NCBI GenBank assembly: GCA_963942565.1
Contig: OZ012686.1
Location: 33,842,968 to 33,906,967 of the forward strand
DNA from: Maea johnstoni
Lineage: Eukaryota; Annelida; Polychaeta; Spionida; Magelonidae
DNA: 64,000 nt
Direction of reading: 5' to 3'
In this document: positions 37,202-50,192 of the stretch, one piece after another
Numbering within the stretch: position 1 is the stretch's first letter
Layout of the letters: each line of letters opens with the position of its first letter
Made by a program: the position numbers and the translations under genes
The notes under the pieces: generated by a model
The model's database searches: none
Seen by the model: only the letters and a program-made list of their open reading frames with translations
Told to the model about the DNA's origin: nothing

Positions 37202-39956
37202 TGGTCAATATTTCATCATAAACACCCTGGTTTTCGTCATCACCATCTTCATTATTTTTACTTCTTGGTTTCTGTCAATTAACTAAGCTATTGATTTATT
37301 TGTCTACACAGTTAAAAAAAATCTTTTCAATGTGTAATTATTTGAAATGACGGCTCCCTGGAGACTTCCTCTTGTCTGTTGGAAGATATTCATTTCCCCC
37401 TCCTCTAAGACACTGGCAAAAACTGTCAGACCTCACGCAGACACACTCAATGAACTCCTGAGACATCCACTATTGTTCTAGCTAATAAGATGGCAGGTGC
37501 TTATTCAATGCATATAGTACGTGTAGTAGTAAGAGTAGTAGTAGCACTAGTAGTAGTAGTTGTTAAGTGGTAGTAGCAGTTGTAAATAGGTGCCAATGAG
37601 AAGTGACATGTTCCTGCCCGCTGAGCCTGTGCTGCATGGATCATATCTAATCTTAACTGCCAACTCATCAATGACTCTCTATTAGCACCTTGCAATGGGG
37701 GGGCTAATCAACCTGATTGGCTGTCCCTCGGCCATCTCTGCCGCGCACCTGACTCAACCTCAACCTGTCTCCCACTCAGCAGCAGCAGCAGCCTCCGTCC
37801 TGCTGGATTAATATTCAAGGTGCTAACGAGCTTCTTCAGCATCCTCATCAGCAGCAGCATCTTCTCTACCTCCCACATCTTTCGTTATCTACCTGCTGTC
37901 AATTACATACCTGAATATAGAGAAAAAGCGATCAATACAAATATTTTTTTTATTCCATGTTTTTTTTACTCTACTTTCATTATACTTTATTGGAATTATA
38001 TTCCATTTTGTTGTATTTTATCTTTTCTTCTCTTTTATTTCATTTTTCTTATTACCTTTGTTTTCTTTTCTTTTCTTTTTTCAAATTGTGTGTTTGTTAT
38101 TTGATTTCATATTATTTCACATAATTCTGTTAAAAATTATTTTCTTTTTTTTTTAGTTTTGATATTTTATTCTATGTGTGCTTTGACTGAAATGTACTTA
38201 CAACAAAACGAAACTTTGTGCTGTGGACTGGCTCATTTCCCAACACATTGGCAGTTGTGAAGGTCACACAGTCGGGTATCCCATGATGCAATTGGCAAAA
38301 AGGGTGACGTTCTTTATTGGCCGAGCATTTGGGGACAGGTTGAGTATTTCCCTAACTGCTTAATTGCAACTCGTGATCGAATGAAGTTGTTAATGCTGGG
38401 AAAATTGCGCAGGCGCCATTGGGAGTGAGTGAGAGCGGGAGTTTCTATGATGGAGCAAGAAAGCGGGTGATTTGGATGTGGTTTTTACGATGTGCCGATG
38501 GCCCCCTTTCCAATGCACCATCATCATTAGCCCTCTCGTAGCCGCGTCACCTTTGCATTGTGGCCACTGCGCTGTTTTAGCGGGGTCAGAGGTTGCGGGA
38601 TTGTTGCGATTGCATCTGGGGATAATGGCCGATAGTCATGCCACCATCCTGCTCAATCACTCAAATCATCAACCTATCCCGATCTCTCCCTTCCTTATCA
38701 TACTACTACTACTGCCAACAACTACCACACTAGCAGCAGCAGCAGCAGCACTGCTTAGTACTTCTCTTACGTCCACAGTGGGGGCCAGCTAATGCAGGAT
38801 AGCCAAGTGGGGTTTATTTATTCAAAACTAGAGAAAAGTGGCATTTTGGTACATAAGTTTATTTATGTTTATTTTGTGAATGTGTGTGGTAGACATGATG
38901 TGTGATTCTCAAGTTAAAAGAAGGGGCTGATGGAATTATAGCCTTGCCCCCTTTCTTTCCCCTTCAATTCCTGGGTATCCTCTCCCATCTCCCCAAATGA
39001 GTGTATGACTAATGAGCTCGCAGTACTAGGTAGTGATAGAGAAGAAGATTGGAAGGGTGTGCTGAGGACGTGCTGTGTGGTGCTTAAGTCAAGTACTTGA
39101 TGGCCGTGCCCTGCAATATTCTCCTAATGAAATAGATTAGATAGATGATTAGCGAATGCAATAAAGTTATTGCATACTCTCCACACACTATTGGACTAAA
39201 CTAATTTTCCCCGTGGTTACTGGCTGGCTCGTCACCGTCACACCGTCCCCGTCATTGCCACTCTTTACCAGCAGCAGCAGCAGCAGCAACGGAGGGGGAG
39301 GCGGCGATGATGGTGGTGTCGGCGTCTCCCTAGCTGAAAGGAGCAACTCTCGTGTATCACAGCTAGGCTTAAAAAGGCATAATTTGGATATAATAGGATT
39401 ATTGCAATCAGAGGCAAAAACAAGACACTTTCACTGATCAAAGCCCCCTCTACCAATGTAATTTATTATCTGGCTAACTCCGCTGCTCCCCTATCCTGAA
39501 GGAAGGCGTTGGTGACGTTTGAAGTTGCAATCATCACTCCCTTCGTGTCGCTACGCCACTCTGTTCCCTGGGTGGGCAAGAATTACAAACCCGGATAAAT
39601 TACTCGCGATTTGTCTTCGATGGCTGCACACCTAATACTTCATCTCCGCCCTGGCTTGGAAGTGGTCGGTGCGAAGAAAAAAAATACCGATAAAGCCCTC
39701 TGATGTGTGAGATTATGTTTAAGTCCTTCGCTTTCTAAGCCCCGCATGATTCAGTTTTGAGGGCAAACGTTGCTTTGAAAAGGCAACATAAGGATTGTTA
39801 ATTTTGCATGCCTTAAACCTCAACGCGAGATAAGATAAAGGGAATATCCTGATTGATAAGCAAATTGGCTCTTTAAGATGCGAGCCATTTCATTTTGAGC
39901 TTGTCTTCTTTTTTTCGCCTCGGGAAAACAATAAGCGAGCAGGGGGCTGTTTATCC
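37199..39956. other. Unique non-coding DNA
   Basis: Short (AGT)n lies at 37521-37560 and (CAG)n at 39270-39288. The part at 37930-38160 is T-rich. Blocks at 38220-38660 and 39460-39900 are repeat-free and look regulatory; the second holds the 21-bp word shared with 23823-23843. No gene. Confidence 0.5.
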
Positions 39957-40500
39957 AAGTGTTTGTCTGTCTGTGTGTGCATGTCTGCGCGTCAGAGTCA
40001 GTGTTTGCCTCAGTTGCTAATATTTCACTCAGCAAGTTGTTTCAGGGAAATATGGGGATTGATATTCGGCAGAAGTGTCGGTCGTTATTTTTTTCTGATC
40101 TTTTTTGTTGTGGCAACCCTCAATTGTCTATTGATGCAATTGTTTGTCTACGAGCCAGTGTCTCCAATGCACTGCTTGCTTCAGTTACCAATATTTCTGT
40201 TTGCAAGTTTTCTTAAGGAACTGCAGGGGTTGATAAATGTTATCCGTGTTTGTTTTCTTGATTTTAGTACAGCACCTCTGATCTGCCTATTTGTGCAATT
40301 GTTGGTCTGGGCCTCTGTGGCGTCTAGGAGTCACTGCTTGCTTCAGTGGCTAATATTTCTCACAGAAACCTGCTCTAAGTAAATATTGGGATTGATAAGT
40401 CAAATTTGTGAGTTTTTCTCTCACTTTTTTTGTAGAAATACTGAAATTGCTATTTATGCAGTTGTTAGTGTGTGATTTTGTGCGCGTGCGAAGGAGGATG
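39957..40500. repeat. Diverged tandem repeat, period about 160-170 bp
   Basis: CAGTTGCTAATATTT-like anchors at 40011, 40182 and 40344, and GCAATTGTTTGTCT-like anchors at about 39957, 40136, 40295 and 40458, give at least three units. Each ends with GGGATTGATA or GGGTTGATA. The anchor spacings 171 and 162 are multiples of three, so one frame (39963-40382) stays open through the units and reads CLxQLLIF-type repeats. There is no sign that it is a gene. Confidence 0.82.
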
Positions 40501-40533
40501 TGCATCAGTTCTTTGGATTGGTCATGATGTACC

Positions 40534-40588
40534 GCTACTACTACTACTACTACTACTACTACAACTACTACTACTACTTCTACTACTA

Positions 40589-40662
<74 letters not shown>

Positions 40663-40664
40663 TA
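40534..40664. repeat. (CTA)n microsatellite
   Basis: About 40 ACT units with two small interruptions. Confidence 0.97.
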
Positions 40665-40696
40665 CTCTTAAAGGCACCTGTTGTGGTGCTGGCATG

Positions 40697-40714
40697 AGGG
40701 GGGGGGGGGGGGGG
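40697..40714. repeat. G homopolymer (about 17 bp)
   Basis: G run after GGCATGA, just right of the CTA array. Confidence 0.93.
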
Positions 40715-41340
40715 CAGGCGCCTGCAGCAGCAGCGGTGGCAGTGGCACGGTGAGGAGCAATGGTGAGCAGCCTGATAGGTCTGGGCTCTAGGTGCAGAAA
40801 TCACTTCCAAGACGGCAGTTTTGTTCACTTGTCAAGGAGCGGGCTCCATGTCACTGCCAGACATCCGCAATCAGTGACTGAGGCTCTCGGAGTCTCGTTC
40901 GCTAGAACAGCCCTTGCTTCGCCTCCTCCTCCTCCTGCTGCTCCAATGCTGCCTAGCAGTGGTGAGGAAAGCCACAACAGCCCCGCTGTGACACTATCAA
41001 CTGCAGATGAAATTCGAACAAAGATGTTGAGAAGTTCCTGATGCTTTGTTTACTTTGTTTATTTATGTTTACATGTTGGTTGACAGCTCAGGGAAAGTGA
41101 GTAGATTGAGCGAGCTCCCTGCTTTTAGTCTCCCCCTCTCACTCCTGTTGTCGCTGTCGCTGCCAATCCCCCGTCTTGGCTCTCCGATCTCCCTCTCCCT
41201 CCTACCCCCACCCCATCCCTACTCTTTGACTATTCCTTACATTATTTTCTGGTCAGCCCTACTTAAGGGAAATCCAAAAAAATGGGAAGAATTGATGAAG
41301 TGCCCAAATAATTGTCTATGGTGACTATTAAATTTGGTGG
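40715..41340. other. Unique non-coding DNA
   Basis: CAG-rich at the left, CT-rich at 41125-41220. No gene recognised. Confidence 0.55.
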
Positions 41341-41448
41341 TTATGATGGTAATGTGGATTATGATGATGATGATGATGGTGGTGATGATGATGATGATGG
41401 TGATGGTGATGGTGATGGTGATGACGATGATGGTGATGATGATGATGT
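41341..41448. repeat. (GAT)n/(GGT)n microsatellite
   Basis: GATGAT and GGTGAT units. Asp-rich and His-rich frames here are artefacts. Confidence 0.95.
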
Positions 41449-41581
41449 GGATCCTGCAAGGGAGGAGGAGGAGGCAGATCTCTCTGCATGGCTAACACCC
41501 ATAGATATAATCTTCCCCAGTTCACTGGCTTCTCCAGTTTCTCATTTCCCCGACCACACACCCACAGACAACATCTTACCT

Positions 41582-41722
41582 CTACTCCTCCTCCTCCTTC
41601 TCCTCCTCCTCCTCGTCTTCCTCATTTTCCTCCTCCTCCTCTTCTTCCAGTTGCCTCTTGCCCAGTGCCGAGTGCCCAGCTCTTGGCTACAATCATTGCC
41701 TCTCTCTCTCTCTCTCTCTCTC
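41582..41722. repeat. (CTC)n tract and (TC)n tract
   Basis: CTC/TTC triplets at 41582-41648, then unique DNA, then (TC)n at 41699-41722. Confidence 0.92.
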
Positions 41723-43557
41723 GATGAGCTGATCAGGATTTCCACTAGTCCAACAAATATCATTTCGTCTGCCCTTGGACTTGTGTCTGTGAATTGCTAT
41801 TGACCTTTGACCCTCGGCGGAATTTTATGTTTTTCTAATCATACAGTTGCCATGGATACCGGTTAATTCATCAGCATGGATTTTGATGCAAAAACATTTA
41901 GGCCGTGATAAAATGACCTTGTGGCCATCGGGAGCGGTGCGGTGGGGAGGAGAGCGGTGCGGCACCGAGCGGCACCGCGCTGCCCTGGGTGAGCTCTGCC
42001 TGCCCTTAGCGAGGTGCCTCCGCCGACTGGGAATCACCACTTCCTCCTGCCAATTTCCTTTATTGTCATTGTTTCGGCAAATCCATATCTTCTTCAGGTA
42101 GTAGGACTTGAAATGAAACCAGGAGGGCGGGCTTGCGGGCAGTCTCGGCTATTTCTGGCATCGGAACATCTTGTCCATCTTTGGCGAACAGGGGCTGATA
42201 CAGATACTTTTTTATGTGGTGGAGAGGGATTGGATTTTTATTTATGGGATATGTTTTCATCAAATATCAAGGGAATGTTTACAATTTTGACCATTCTGAA
42301 TAAATCCTAAGTTTTACACATGTAAGGGACTTGCTAAAATCCCTTTTGAAAATGATCCTTGATCTGAGAGTCTGATTGAGAAATGTGGATTAGGTGGTTC
42401 ATACATAGGGTGAAAATCAGGGAAAAGTGGAATATTTTGACTTAGAATCTTGGCTCACCACACATAAAGTCTTGTAGGAGGAGGAAGCCCTTGAATATTG
42501 GCCCTAGGTGCATCCCTGGAGAGTCAGAGTGGAGTGGACAGCATAGAGAGGAGAATGGCGTAATCCACTGGGACTGGAGTAGTAGCCAGCTCAGTCAATA
42601 TGTTTGTTCTACAGCCACTTCTGTGTTAAAGGGGGGAATTAGGGGTGAAAGCTCGAGGCCCATTGTGGGCTACTTGTCTGACTTAAGACGATTAGCGATG
42701 CTGTACAAACTGGTGGGAGGAGGGTAAGAAAAGGGGGTGGGTTTGTGCGCAATGAATAGATACTCATAACTTGTATTGTATGTCAATAACCGGACAGAAT
42801 CCCTAGGAACAACTTGATAGGAAGATAGGGTGAATAGACACTTCAATTTCACACCACCCTCATCAGATTTTGGCGGTGATTTTCGTGGTGGCTTCCCTTG
42901 TCTGATGTGTGTAATTGTTTGGATGGGATGATAAGATATTTGTCATGCTATCCCCAGCGCTAATTGCTCTCTCTTCTCTCCGCTGAAGATCTCCATAATG
43001 TGCCTGATTTTGACGATTTGTCTCGGTGGTGTCAAGCTCAGCCAGAGGGATTTGTGCGAACATGTTCGCTCTGACATCCCCCCCCCTCCCTCCCTCATCA
43101 AGTCGGAATTCGACAATACCGACATTTACTCAAGCGCCCGCGTAATACTTGCCTAAATCACAGCCGGGGATCCATAAGCGGTAAACATGAAAAAAGGTGA
43201 TTCCCTCTGACAGTGACACATTGAATATTTATTATGGACATTATAATTCATACTCGATGGCAGTGCCGGATAAAGCGGGCGAGGCGGTGGTTATTAGAAT
43301 CGCTCTAAGCCCGCTTATGTCTGAATAAAGCACTTGTCAAATGAGCAGTGCTACCAGTGGACTAATTTTGTTGCTAATATAGCGATGATCCTGGTTAGAT
43401 TGAGAGGCGGGGGACCGGCAGCACAGCCCCGGATCAGGCTGCGCGTTTATTGCTGCTTCAGATCAGTTAGATTGTATTATTTGGGCATTATCACAATTTC
43501 CTAAGAACAGAAGACCTTTTGGAATATTCACAGGATGTTTGGAAGTGAATTAAACTA
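41723..43557. other. Unique non-coding DNA
   Basis: A GC-rich cluster of repeated GAGCGGTGCGG-type words lies at 41932-41980. The parts at 42880-43480 are repeat-free and regulatory in style. No gene. Confidence 0.5.
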
Positions 43558-43960
43558 ATTAGGTGAACACAAATAATGATGCAACCAGATTTTCTTTCCG
43601 GATCATTGAAAGATAATAGATGATAATATTTCACAGGTGGCACTCCAGGTCCTCTTCATTTATTAGAAATGTAGTGTTACTGCTATTTTCTTTTCCTCTG
43701 AGTCTTCAATGAAATCAACTCAAAATGAGTAAATATACAAGCAGTATCGTGCAAATTGATATATTAATAGGTGGAGTTCCAAGTTTTTCTATATTTGTAA
43801 AGAATTCTAAGTCACTAACTGTTGAACAGCTTTGAATAGGCCATTGAATAGTTAATAAGAAACTTGTACGGCTGGCATTTTAAAGGTGGCGCCACTAGTA
43901 TATATCTGATTTAAAGACTCCAGAGTTGTTTGAAAAAAAAATCCACAATTTTTTTTGGCC
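43558..43960. repeat. Diverged tandem repeat, period about 115-134 bp
   Basis: AGGTGG anchors at 43635, 43769 and 43884 follow AT-rich sequence and precede CACTCCA, AGTTCCA and CGCCACT respectively. Further matches occur in TAGT/CTAAGT.ACT.A. A weaker AGGTGAAC anchor is at about 43559. Confidence 0.65.
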
Positions 43961-44659
43961 TACCAGATTTTAGGCGTGAGCATATTTGCTTAGAGATGAG
44001 CAGATTGCCTAGGCTGTTGTAGTTAGACGAGGATGTACTTTACTGGGTGCACTATGAAGGCTAATGTGTGATAAGTGTCTCTGTTGTGTGTAAGCCCAGG
44101 CGTGAGAGAGAGGAGGGAGAGAGGGGGTGCTGGGGAGTGTTAGACCCTGGTTTATCACCCACCAAGATAGCCTTATCTCCAGCAAGGGCTCTGCTGAAAG
44201 TGCGCTGCCCAGACGCTCTGAAGAAAGCCTCAAGAGGTGGAAAAAACGTGCCAGGCCGTTGACAGAGCTCTCTCGTGGACAGCTTTGTGGCTCTGGTAAT
44301 AGCACTAACCCTGGAAATCCACCAGGCAAGTTGTGCTAGGTCACAGATAGGGGGTGCTGCATGTCGTGATGACACCAGCTCCCTCTGTAGGCTGGAGAAG
44401 AGCGTGTTGTTGTCGGTGTAGTAGCTATCAGTATGAAAGTGGACGAGCTTGATCTCATGTTATCGTGGTGCACAGCAGGATGTTTGACATAGGCTGGACA
44501 ATATTTAGATGGCAGTTGCTGAGACAGTGGCCAGTGGTTTTGGTTTCTGTTACATTCGGGATACCCTGATAGGAAAGCAGCGGGCTCTATAATCACTTGC
44601 AGCTGACTTGCTGTTACTCCTCATCCTAGATATCCTATATATGTAGCCTCCTGTACACA

Positions 44660-44661
<2 letters not shown>
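43961..44661. other. Unique non-coding DNA
   Basis: No gene or element recognised. Overlapping short frames at 44009-44375 have no recognisable domain. Confidence 0.55.
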
Positions 44662-44753
<92 letters not shown>

Positions 44754-44773
44754 GTGTGTGTGTGTGTGTGTGT
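44662..44773. repeat. (TA)n-(TG)n microsatellite
   Basis: About 88 bp of TA followed by about 20 bp of TG. Confidence 0.97.
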
Positions 44774-46946
44774 AAAGCATTCTAATCCACTAATGAGTTA
44801 AATTCTTAGTTCCATTCTTTATATATCTATTTCAAACTATTTTCCTTAGTTTCTGGATTCACCACCTCTAATCCAACACTCATCTCACGGTAAATGTTCT
44901 TTTGTTAAGACTAACCTGATTGTATAAATGAGGTTCATTATTTTATCGAGGAATCACGTTTTCCTTTATTTCGTAATGGAAGATTTGATATGTGAAAAAT
45001 TGCACATTAGAAGTTTAATAAACTCTATAAAAGCGTTTAACCCTAGCTGCAGCCTGGGGCCTGTATTGATTTAATGAAGTGATGATCTCATCTGTGATAC
45101 ATTGTGCCTGTAGAATGCAGTTAGGGGTACTGTTAGTGGCTAATAATTAGCATACAAAAGATGCGACGGCTGACAGACTGGCACTTCATATTACAGGTAC
45201 ATACACATGTGAAAATGTGGGATGGGGCATTCTAAGTTCAACATACCAGATTCATTAGAAATTTTACTCGCCTCTTATTGAAGTTAATATGGAATAAATA
45301 TGAAAACATTCCTTGTATCCGTAGTATCTTTGGTATGTTCTCTTTAAATGCTCAATTGTTACTGGCTTAGACTTTTTAGATGTGAAATTTGGTTGCTGCA
45401 ATGACAGCCTGAGATATTTGTTTATATATCTAAACAAAAATTGATACAATTAATTATTTTCCCTGCCATATCCTTTGTTTCTTAGCTAATTACTTGCATT
45501 TTCCCCTGTTCTTATTAAATTTTATGTGTGGGTATATTGTCATTAAGTGTTGATGAAATGAGAATGTGGATAATGTTGGTGCTATTTGGGGTTGTTGGTT
45601 GGTGCTGGTATATCTGGGAGTAGTCCCTGTGACTCAGCACCCCCACCCGTCGTCATTAGGCTGGGTGATAGTTCCACTAGTGACGCATAACTAATTACCA
45701 GCCTATCGCTGCCACCACTACCACGGCCGCTGCCACCGAGAGCCGAGGACACCTCCCTAGCCAGCCTAGCACAACAATACTATCTCCCCAAAACACTCCT
45801 CCCAACCAAAACATCCCGGCATGTTTTGGTGTGATAGGATATTCACTAGACGACACAACACTCAATCTCTAGGGGGAGACAGTCAAACACTTCCAAAACA
45901 ACCTCTTCTCTGTTTAGACTTCATACACCTCTGTTGTGCTTGGAAAACACAAAGTTGTTGTACGAAAATATGACATAAATCTGAGAATGTGATTTTTGTG
46001 CTTTTTGCGTACCAGTAACTATTAGTAGAGATTATTACTTTTTGTAGATTAATCTATTTGCTAAAGTCGTTCTGGTCATTTTGATTAACTAGCAAAATAG
46101 TTGAAGGATTATTAAAAGGTTACTTACACTGACTATGCATTCAGTTTAGAATATAGTTTAACATATAATTTCATAAAGTACTGGATGAAGAAATGTGGAA
46201 AGTAATTGGAGATGATATATAGGGTGATGGGAGAGTACCAACCATACATGCATAACAGATACAATGTAAATATGGATACAATTATGAATTACAAACTATA
46301 TCAAACTTACAATTTCTTTATACAAAATATCTCTTTCCTTTAATTTTGTTACAAAATGACCCTCCCTTTTACAGAAATCTTGTACAGTGTTGGTTCTATG
46401 ATAAGTGCCTTCATTATTAGTGTGAGGAGTTGTCTGTGGGGGTGGACTGACTCTAATGACGGAGACAACAAGGGATTAAGAAGCTGCTGTGTATGTTACT
46501 AAGTGGGTCAGTCATGTCGGCAGGAGGAGGAGGAAATGTTTGTGGTCTCCGGTGCTATGTAGTGGCCATATAAACGTCATGTATAATGACGGCTCACTGC
46601 ATGGGCAGGTGGACGGACCACTGGCAGTGGACGGACGATGGTGGGCCAGGCCCTCTGCCATTAATTGCTGTCGTTGGCTATCGCCGCCTGCCTGGAGCAT
46701 GGCATGGAGGATTGGGGTATCACTGGATGCCTGGGCAGTGGGGCCAGGGGAAGTTATCCCACTGCCGCCGCCGCCGTTCTGCTGTGCTGAATGCAGGCAG
46801 CAGCCCCCAACTCCAACAAATACCAGATAATTACCAGTATGCCAGCTCTGGATTAGCTCCATAACGTCCAGCTTCTAATCAGTGCAATTAGGAGGCCACT
46901 AACCGCCAGACCACCTCTGACCAATCATAATAATGATAACACTAAA
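44774..46946. other. Unique non-coding DNA
   Basis: AT-rich, with a moderately GC-rich block at 45600-45760 and 46480-46870. Frames near 46489-46864 lack any recognisable domain. No gene. Confidence 0.55.
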
Positions 46947-46971
46947 AGTAGTAGTAGTCGTAGTAGTAGTC

Positions 46972-47030
<59 letters not shown>
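46947..47030. repeat. (AGT)n microsatellite with CGT variants
   Basis: AGTAGTCGT units at the left, pure AGT at the right. Confidence 0.97.
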
Positions 47031-47032
<2 letters not shown>

Positions 47033-49230
47033 ATAAAGAGTATGAAAGGTAAGCAAGAAATGCTCTTGTATGTTTCCATCTCTTGCTCCTGGTGTCCGTT
47101 CCTGCTGATCTCTACCATACCTACAGTAGTAGTACTAGTGTAGAGTGCTACTTTCAGCAGCTTTAGTATGTGTCACCAGGCCTACTACTCTGTCACAGGT
47201 AGCCAGCTAGGTGCCTGCCGGGCTGGCTGGCTGGCTGGTCTGAGCAGCAGGCTGTAGCATAACACAGCACATACACAGCCTCCGCCTCACTCAGATTACA
47301 GGCCCGCCACTCGCCTTGTAATTACAACTTAAATACAAAAGTATTTGATCCAATTTTCTCGTTTGATCCTCGGCATACAGATGGCTGCTAAGGTAGGAAG
47401 TGCCGCTGCTGGCTGTGCCAGGCCACGATAAGACACCATCAGATGTGGCGAGGAATTCTCAGTTGCCCATGTGCGATACGGCATCTTCTCAGGCAAGAAA
47501 CAAATGCTAGGCTATGATATGGGCAGTTTCTAAAGAATTTTCATTGTTCCAAGACATGAGTTTGTTTTGGGGAAAAATAAAAGCAATATGGCACTTTCAC
47601 CTGGAAAAGCTTGGATTTGAAAGTTGATGGTTGAGTTATAGGTGTATGAGTTGCAACTGATATATACCGTATTGCATCTTATACATTAGGTTACTAAAAA
47701 GTTAATTTAAGGAATTTCCAAATGGTTTCATGATGGAAAAAGTGAGTGAGTGTGAAGTAAATTTTTCTGATTACTTATGATGCGAAATGTCAATGATGAC
47801 GATGCATGAAAAGTTATTACTTGTTTATCTTCAGTGGCAGACCTATTTCTGTGCAGAAAATGATAAATATGAGTAAGAAGTTTTCCTAACTGATTGTTTT
47901 TGGGGTGGCTGAAAGTGGCATCTAGTGTAGAGTCCCTGCCAGCCAGGGCCTGGCCGCTGTCCAGACTTGCCCAGCCTGCATGGTGCCCTTGTGGCATTCA
48001 TGCAAACTGAAGTGAAACAGAGCACAACAGAATGTGCCCCACACTCAGGCTGACTTTTTGTTGAGTTTCTGAGTCAGTAAACACAGTAGTAACCTTTCTT
48101 CTCGCCACAAAGCCCCCAGCATACTGGATCCGAAATTACATGCCTCTCGCCGAGTCCCCAGCAAAACGCTCATTCAGCCGCCTTTCACCTGCGTGTTTAA
48201 ATACTTCTGACTGACTTCCCCGGCTAAATGTAGCAGTAAACACTCGCTCAATAGAGGTGGAGACTTGAAAAGTAGCTTTTGGCCAGATTAGTCCATGGGA
48301 CAACAAATTTGCGGACCCCACAGACTTGTAAGAATGTTATCAGCCGGCTGCAGATCGGCGTGAAAGGACGCACTCGGAGCTGGGAGTATTTGGGGGACTT
48401 GGAAACGGGCTTTTTCGGCAGCATATTTTGCAATGGGTGTCTGAAAAGAGGCAGTGAAGAAAAGCGCTGGCTCAATGGGGCGGCTTAGCGCGGCTTTGAA
48501 GGCGGATGATTTATGATGGGGGAGTAGCCGTCGAATTCTCGCTCACTGCCGGCGAACAAAAATGGCAGTGAGGCGAGTGAACCTGTGCGTAAATGCGAGG
48601 CAAGGTACGGACTTACCGTGCTCAGTGCAGGCTCGTAAATCATCGCAGGCCTGTCTGACCACGTAAGCCCGAGACTGAGGCCCGTCACACCGTCACATCA
48701 CCCCCCTCGTCCCGCACTGTAAGGAAATCCCTCAGAGGTCATCGCTGACGATGACGCCAGAAAGTAAATGTTCTGCTCGCTCCTCGCTACTGATAAAGTT
48801 TGGCAGCGTGCTTGACCTAAATTTGTTTCTTCTTTGGAACGGAAGCCGGGAAATGAAGTCTGCAGAATTCTTACCTGCCAGAACTGTCAGTCGGCTACCG
48901 CGGCAGCCGCGGTGGGATAAGGAACAGACTTATCCCCCTTCGGATGCCCGCTTGGCAGTTGGTGCTGATCGGAGCACTTCAACTCCCCCCATCCCCCGCA
49001 AGACAACCATGATATGTAGCATTTATGCAACATACCAGAAAACATGAAACTGTCACTTTCAAGCGAGTTGTTTCACTGTGTTTTTCCAAGCATGATGTTT
49101 GCTTTTGACATGCAGGGTGGATTGGGTAGATTTGCTTGATGGCAGCTGAGATGCTAGTTAAAAGGTAACTTGAGCTACCAAAACATACTCAGACTAGGAT
49201 GAAAAATGACTATAAGACCTTTGAGACAGC
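47031..49230. other. Unique non-coding DNA, candidate regulatory block
   Basis: A short (GGCT)n lies at 47219-47240. The block at about 48060-49050 is GC-rich, repeat-free and of high complexity, and holds a 17-bp palindrome at 48897-48913. No gene seen. Confidence 0.5.
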
Positions 49231-49232
49231 CA

Positions 49233-49264
<32 letters not shown>

Positions 49265-49265
49265 G
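49231..49265. repeat. Short (AT)n microsatellite
   Basis: About 27 bp of AT then GTATATAG. Confidence 0.93.
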
Positions 49266-49889
49266 GTAAATAAACCCCTTTTATCATACTTGCAAAATTA
49301 AGAACAATTGATTTATTTTTGATTTATTTGTTGTTTCATATTCCTATTCGACTCAAAACTATTTCTACCTTTTATAAATGATATACCTTTTTCGGATTAA
49401 TTTGTATGGATATATATATAGCACCTGGGGATGATGGTAGTCTATATATATGACCCCCTGGCCTCTGTCTGACCAGCAGTTTAGCTGTAGACTAGCAGCA
49501 GCAGCAGTAAGCTGTCAAGACTGTGAAGTGGCTCGCCTTGAGAGCAGGCAGGCAGGTAGGCAGGTGGGTAAGGTGTTAAGTTACCTGCCTTCATTAAAAT
49601 AATTAGGGCATTAGGTACAAGTGGAACATCTCCGTCTCTAGACACCTGTGTATGGAGCCTGCCAGGCCCGCTCAACCCTTGTTAGCGCAAATTGCTCTTG
49701 TCTTCTAGGGTTTAGTCTTTATAAGCTTATCATAGAGGAATTAAGCCCCCTTTGCACTCCTGTCATTGTCTTTAGAGAGAATATAGGTCACCTGGTCTCC
49801 TTCAGGGATCAGGAACACCTGGAATAACTCTGTCTACTCTATAGCAGTGTACAAAATCTTAGCTTTTATTAATCATTTTTCACATCAAA
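49266..49889. other. Unique non-coding DNA
   Basis: Short CAGG/TAGG repeat at 49544-49570. Otherwise nothing seen. Confidence 0.55.
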
Positions 49890-49906
49890 TTACTACTACT
49901 ACTACA

Positions 49907-49971
<65 letters not shown>

Positions 49972-50000
49972 AACAACTACTACAATAACAACAACAACAT
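49890..50000. repeat. (ACT)n microsatellite with AAC variants
   Basis: About 30 ACT units, ending in ACAACAACAAC-type sequence. Confidence 0.96.
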
Positions 50001-50153
50001 AAACAACTACTTTTACACATATTTGCTGATTGCATTTCAGCACATTCATTTTTTTCTTACACAGATATTACATCTCTAATTGTAAAATTTGTTATGGAGA
50101 TTTTTATATAGAGATTACCAATAATTCTGGGTTTTCTTGAAAAGGAGATGAAT

Positions 50154-50189
<36 letters not shown>
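50154..50189. repeat. (GAT)n microsatellite
   Basis: Twelve GAT units. Confidence 0.96.
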
Positions 50190-50192
<3 letters not shown>

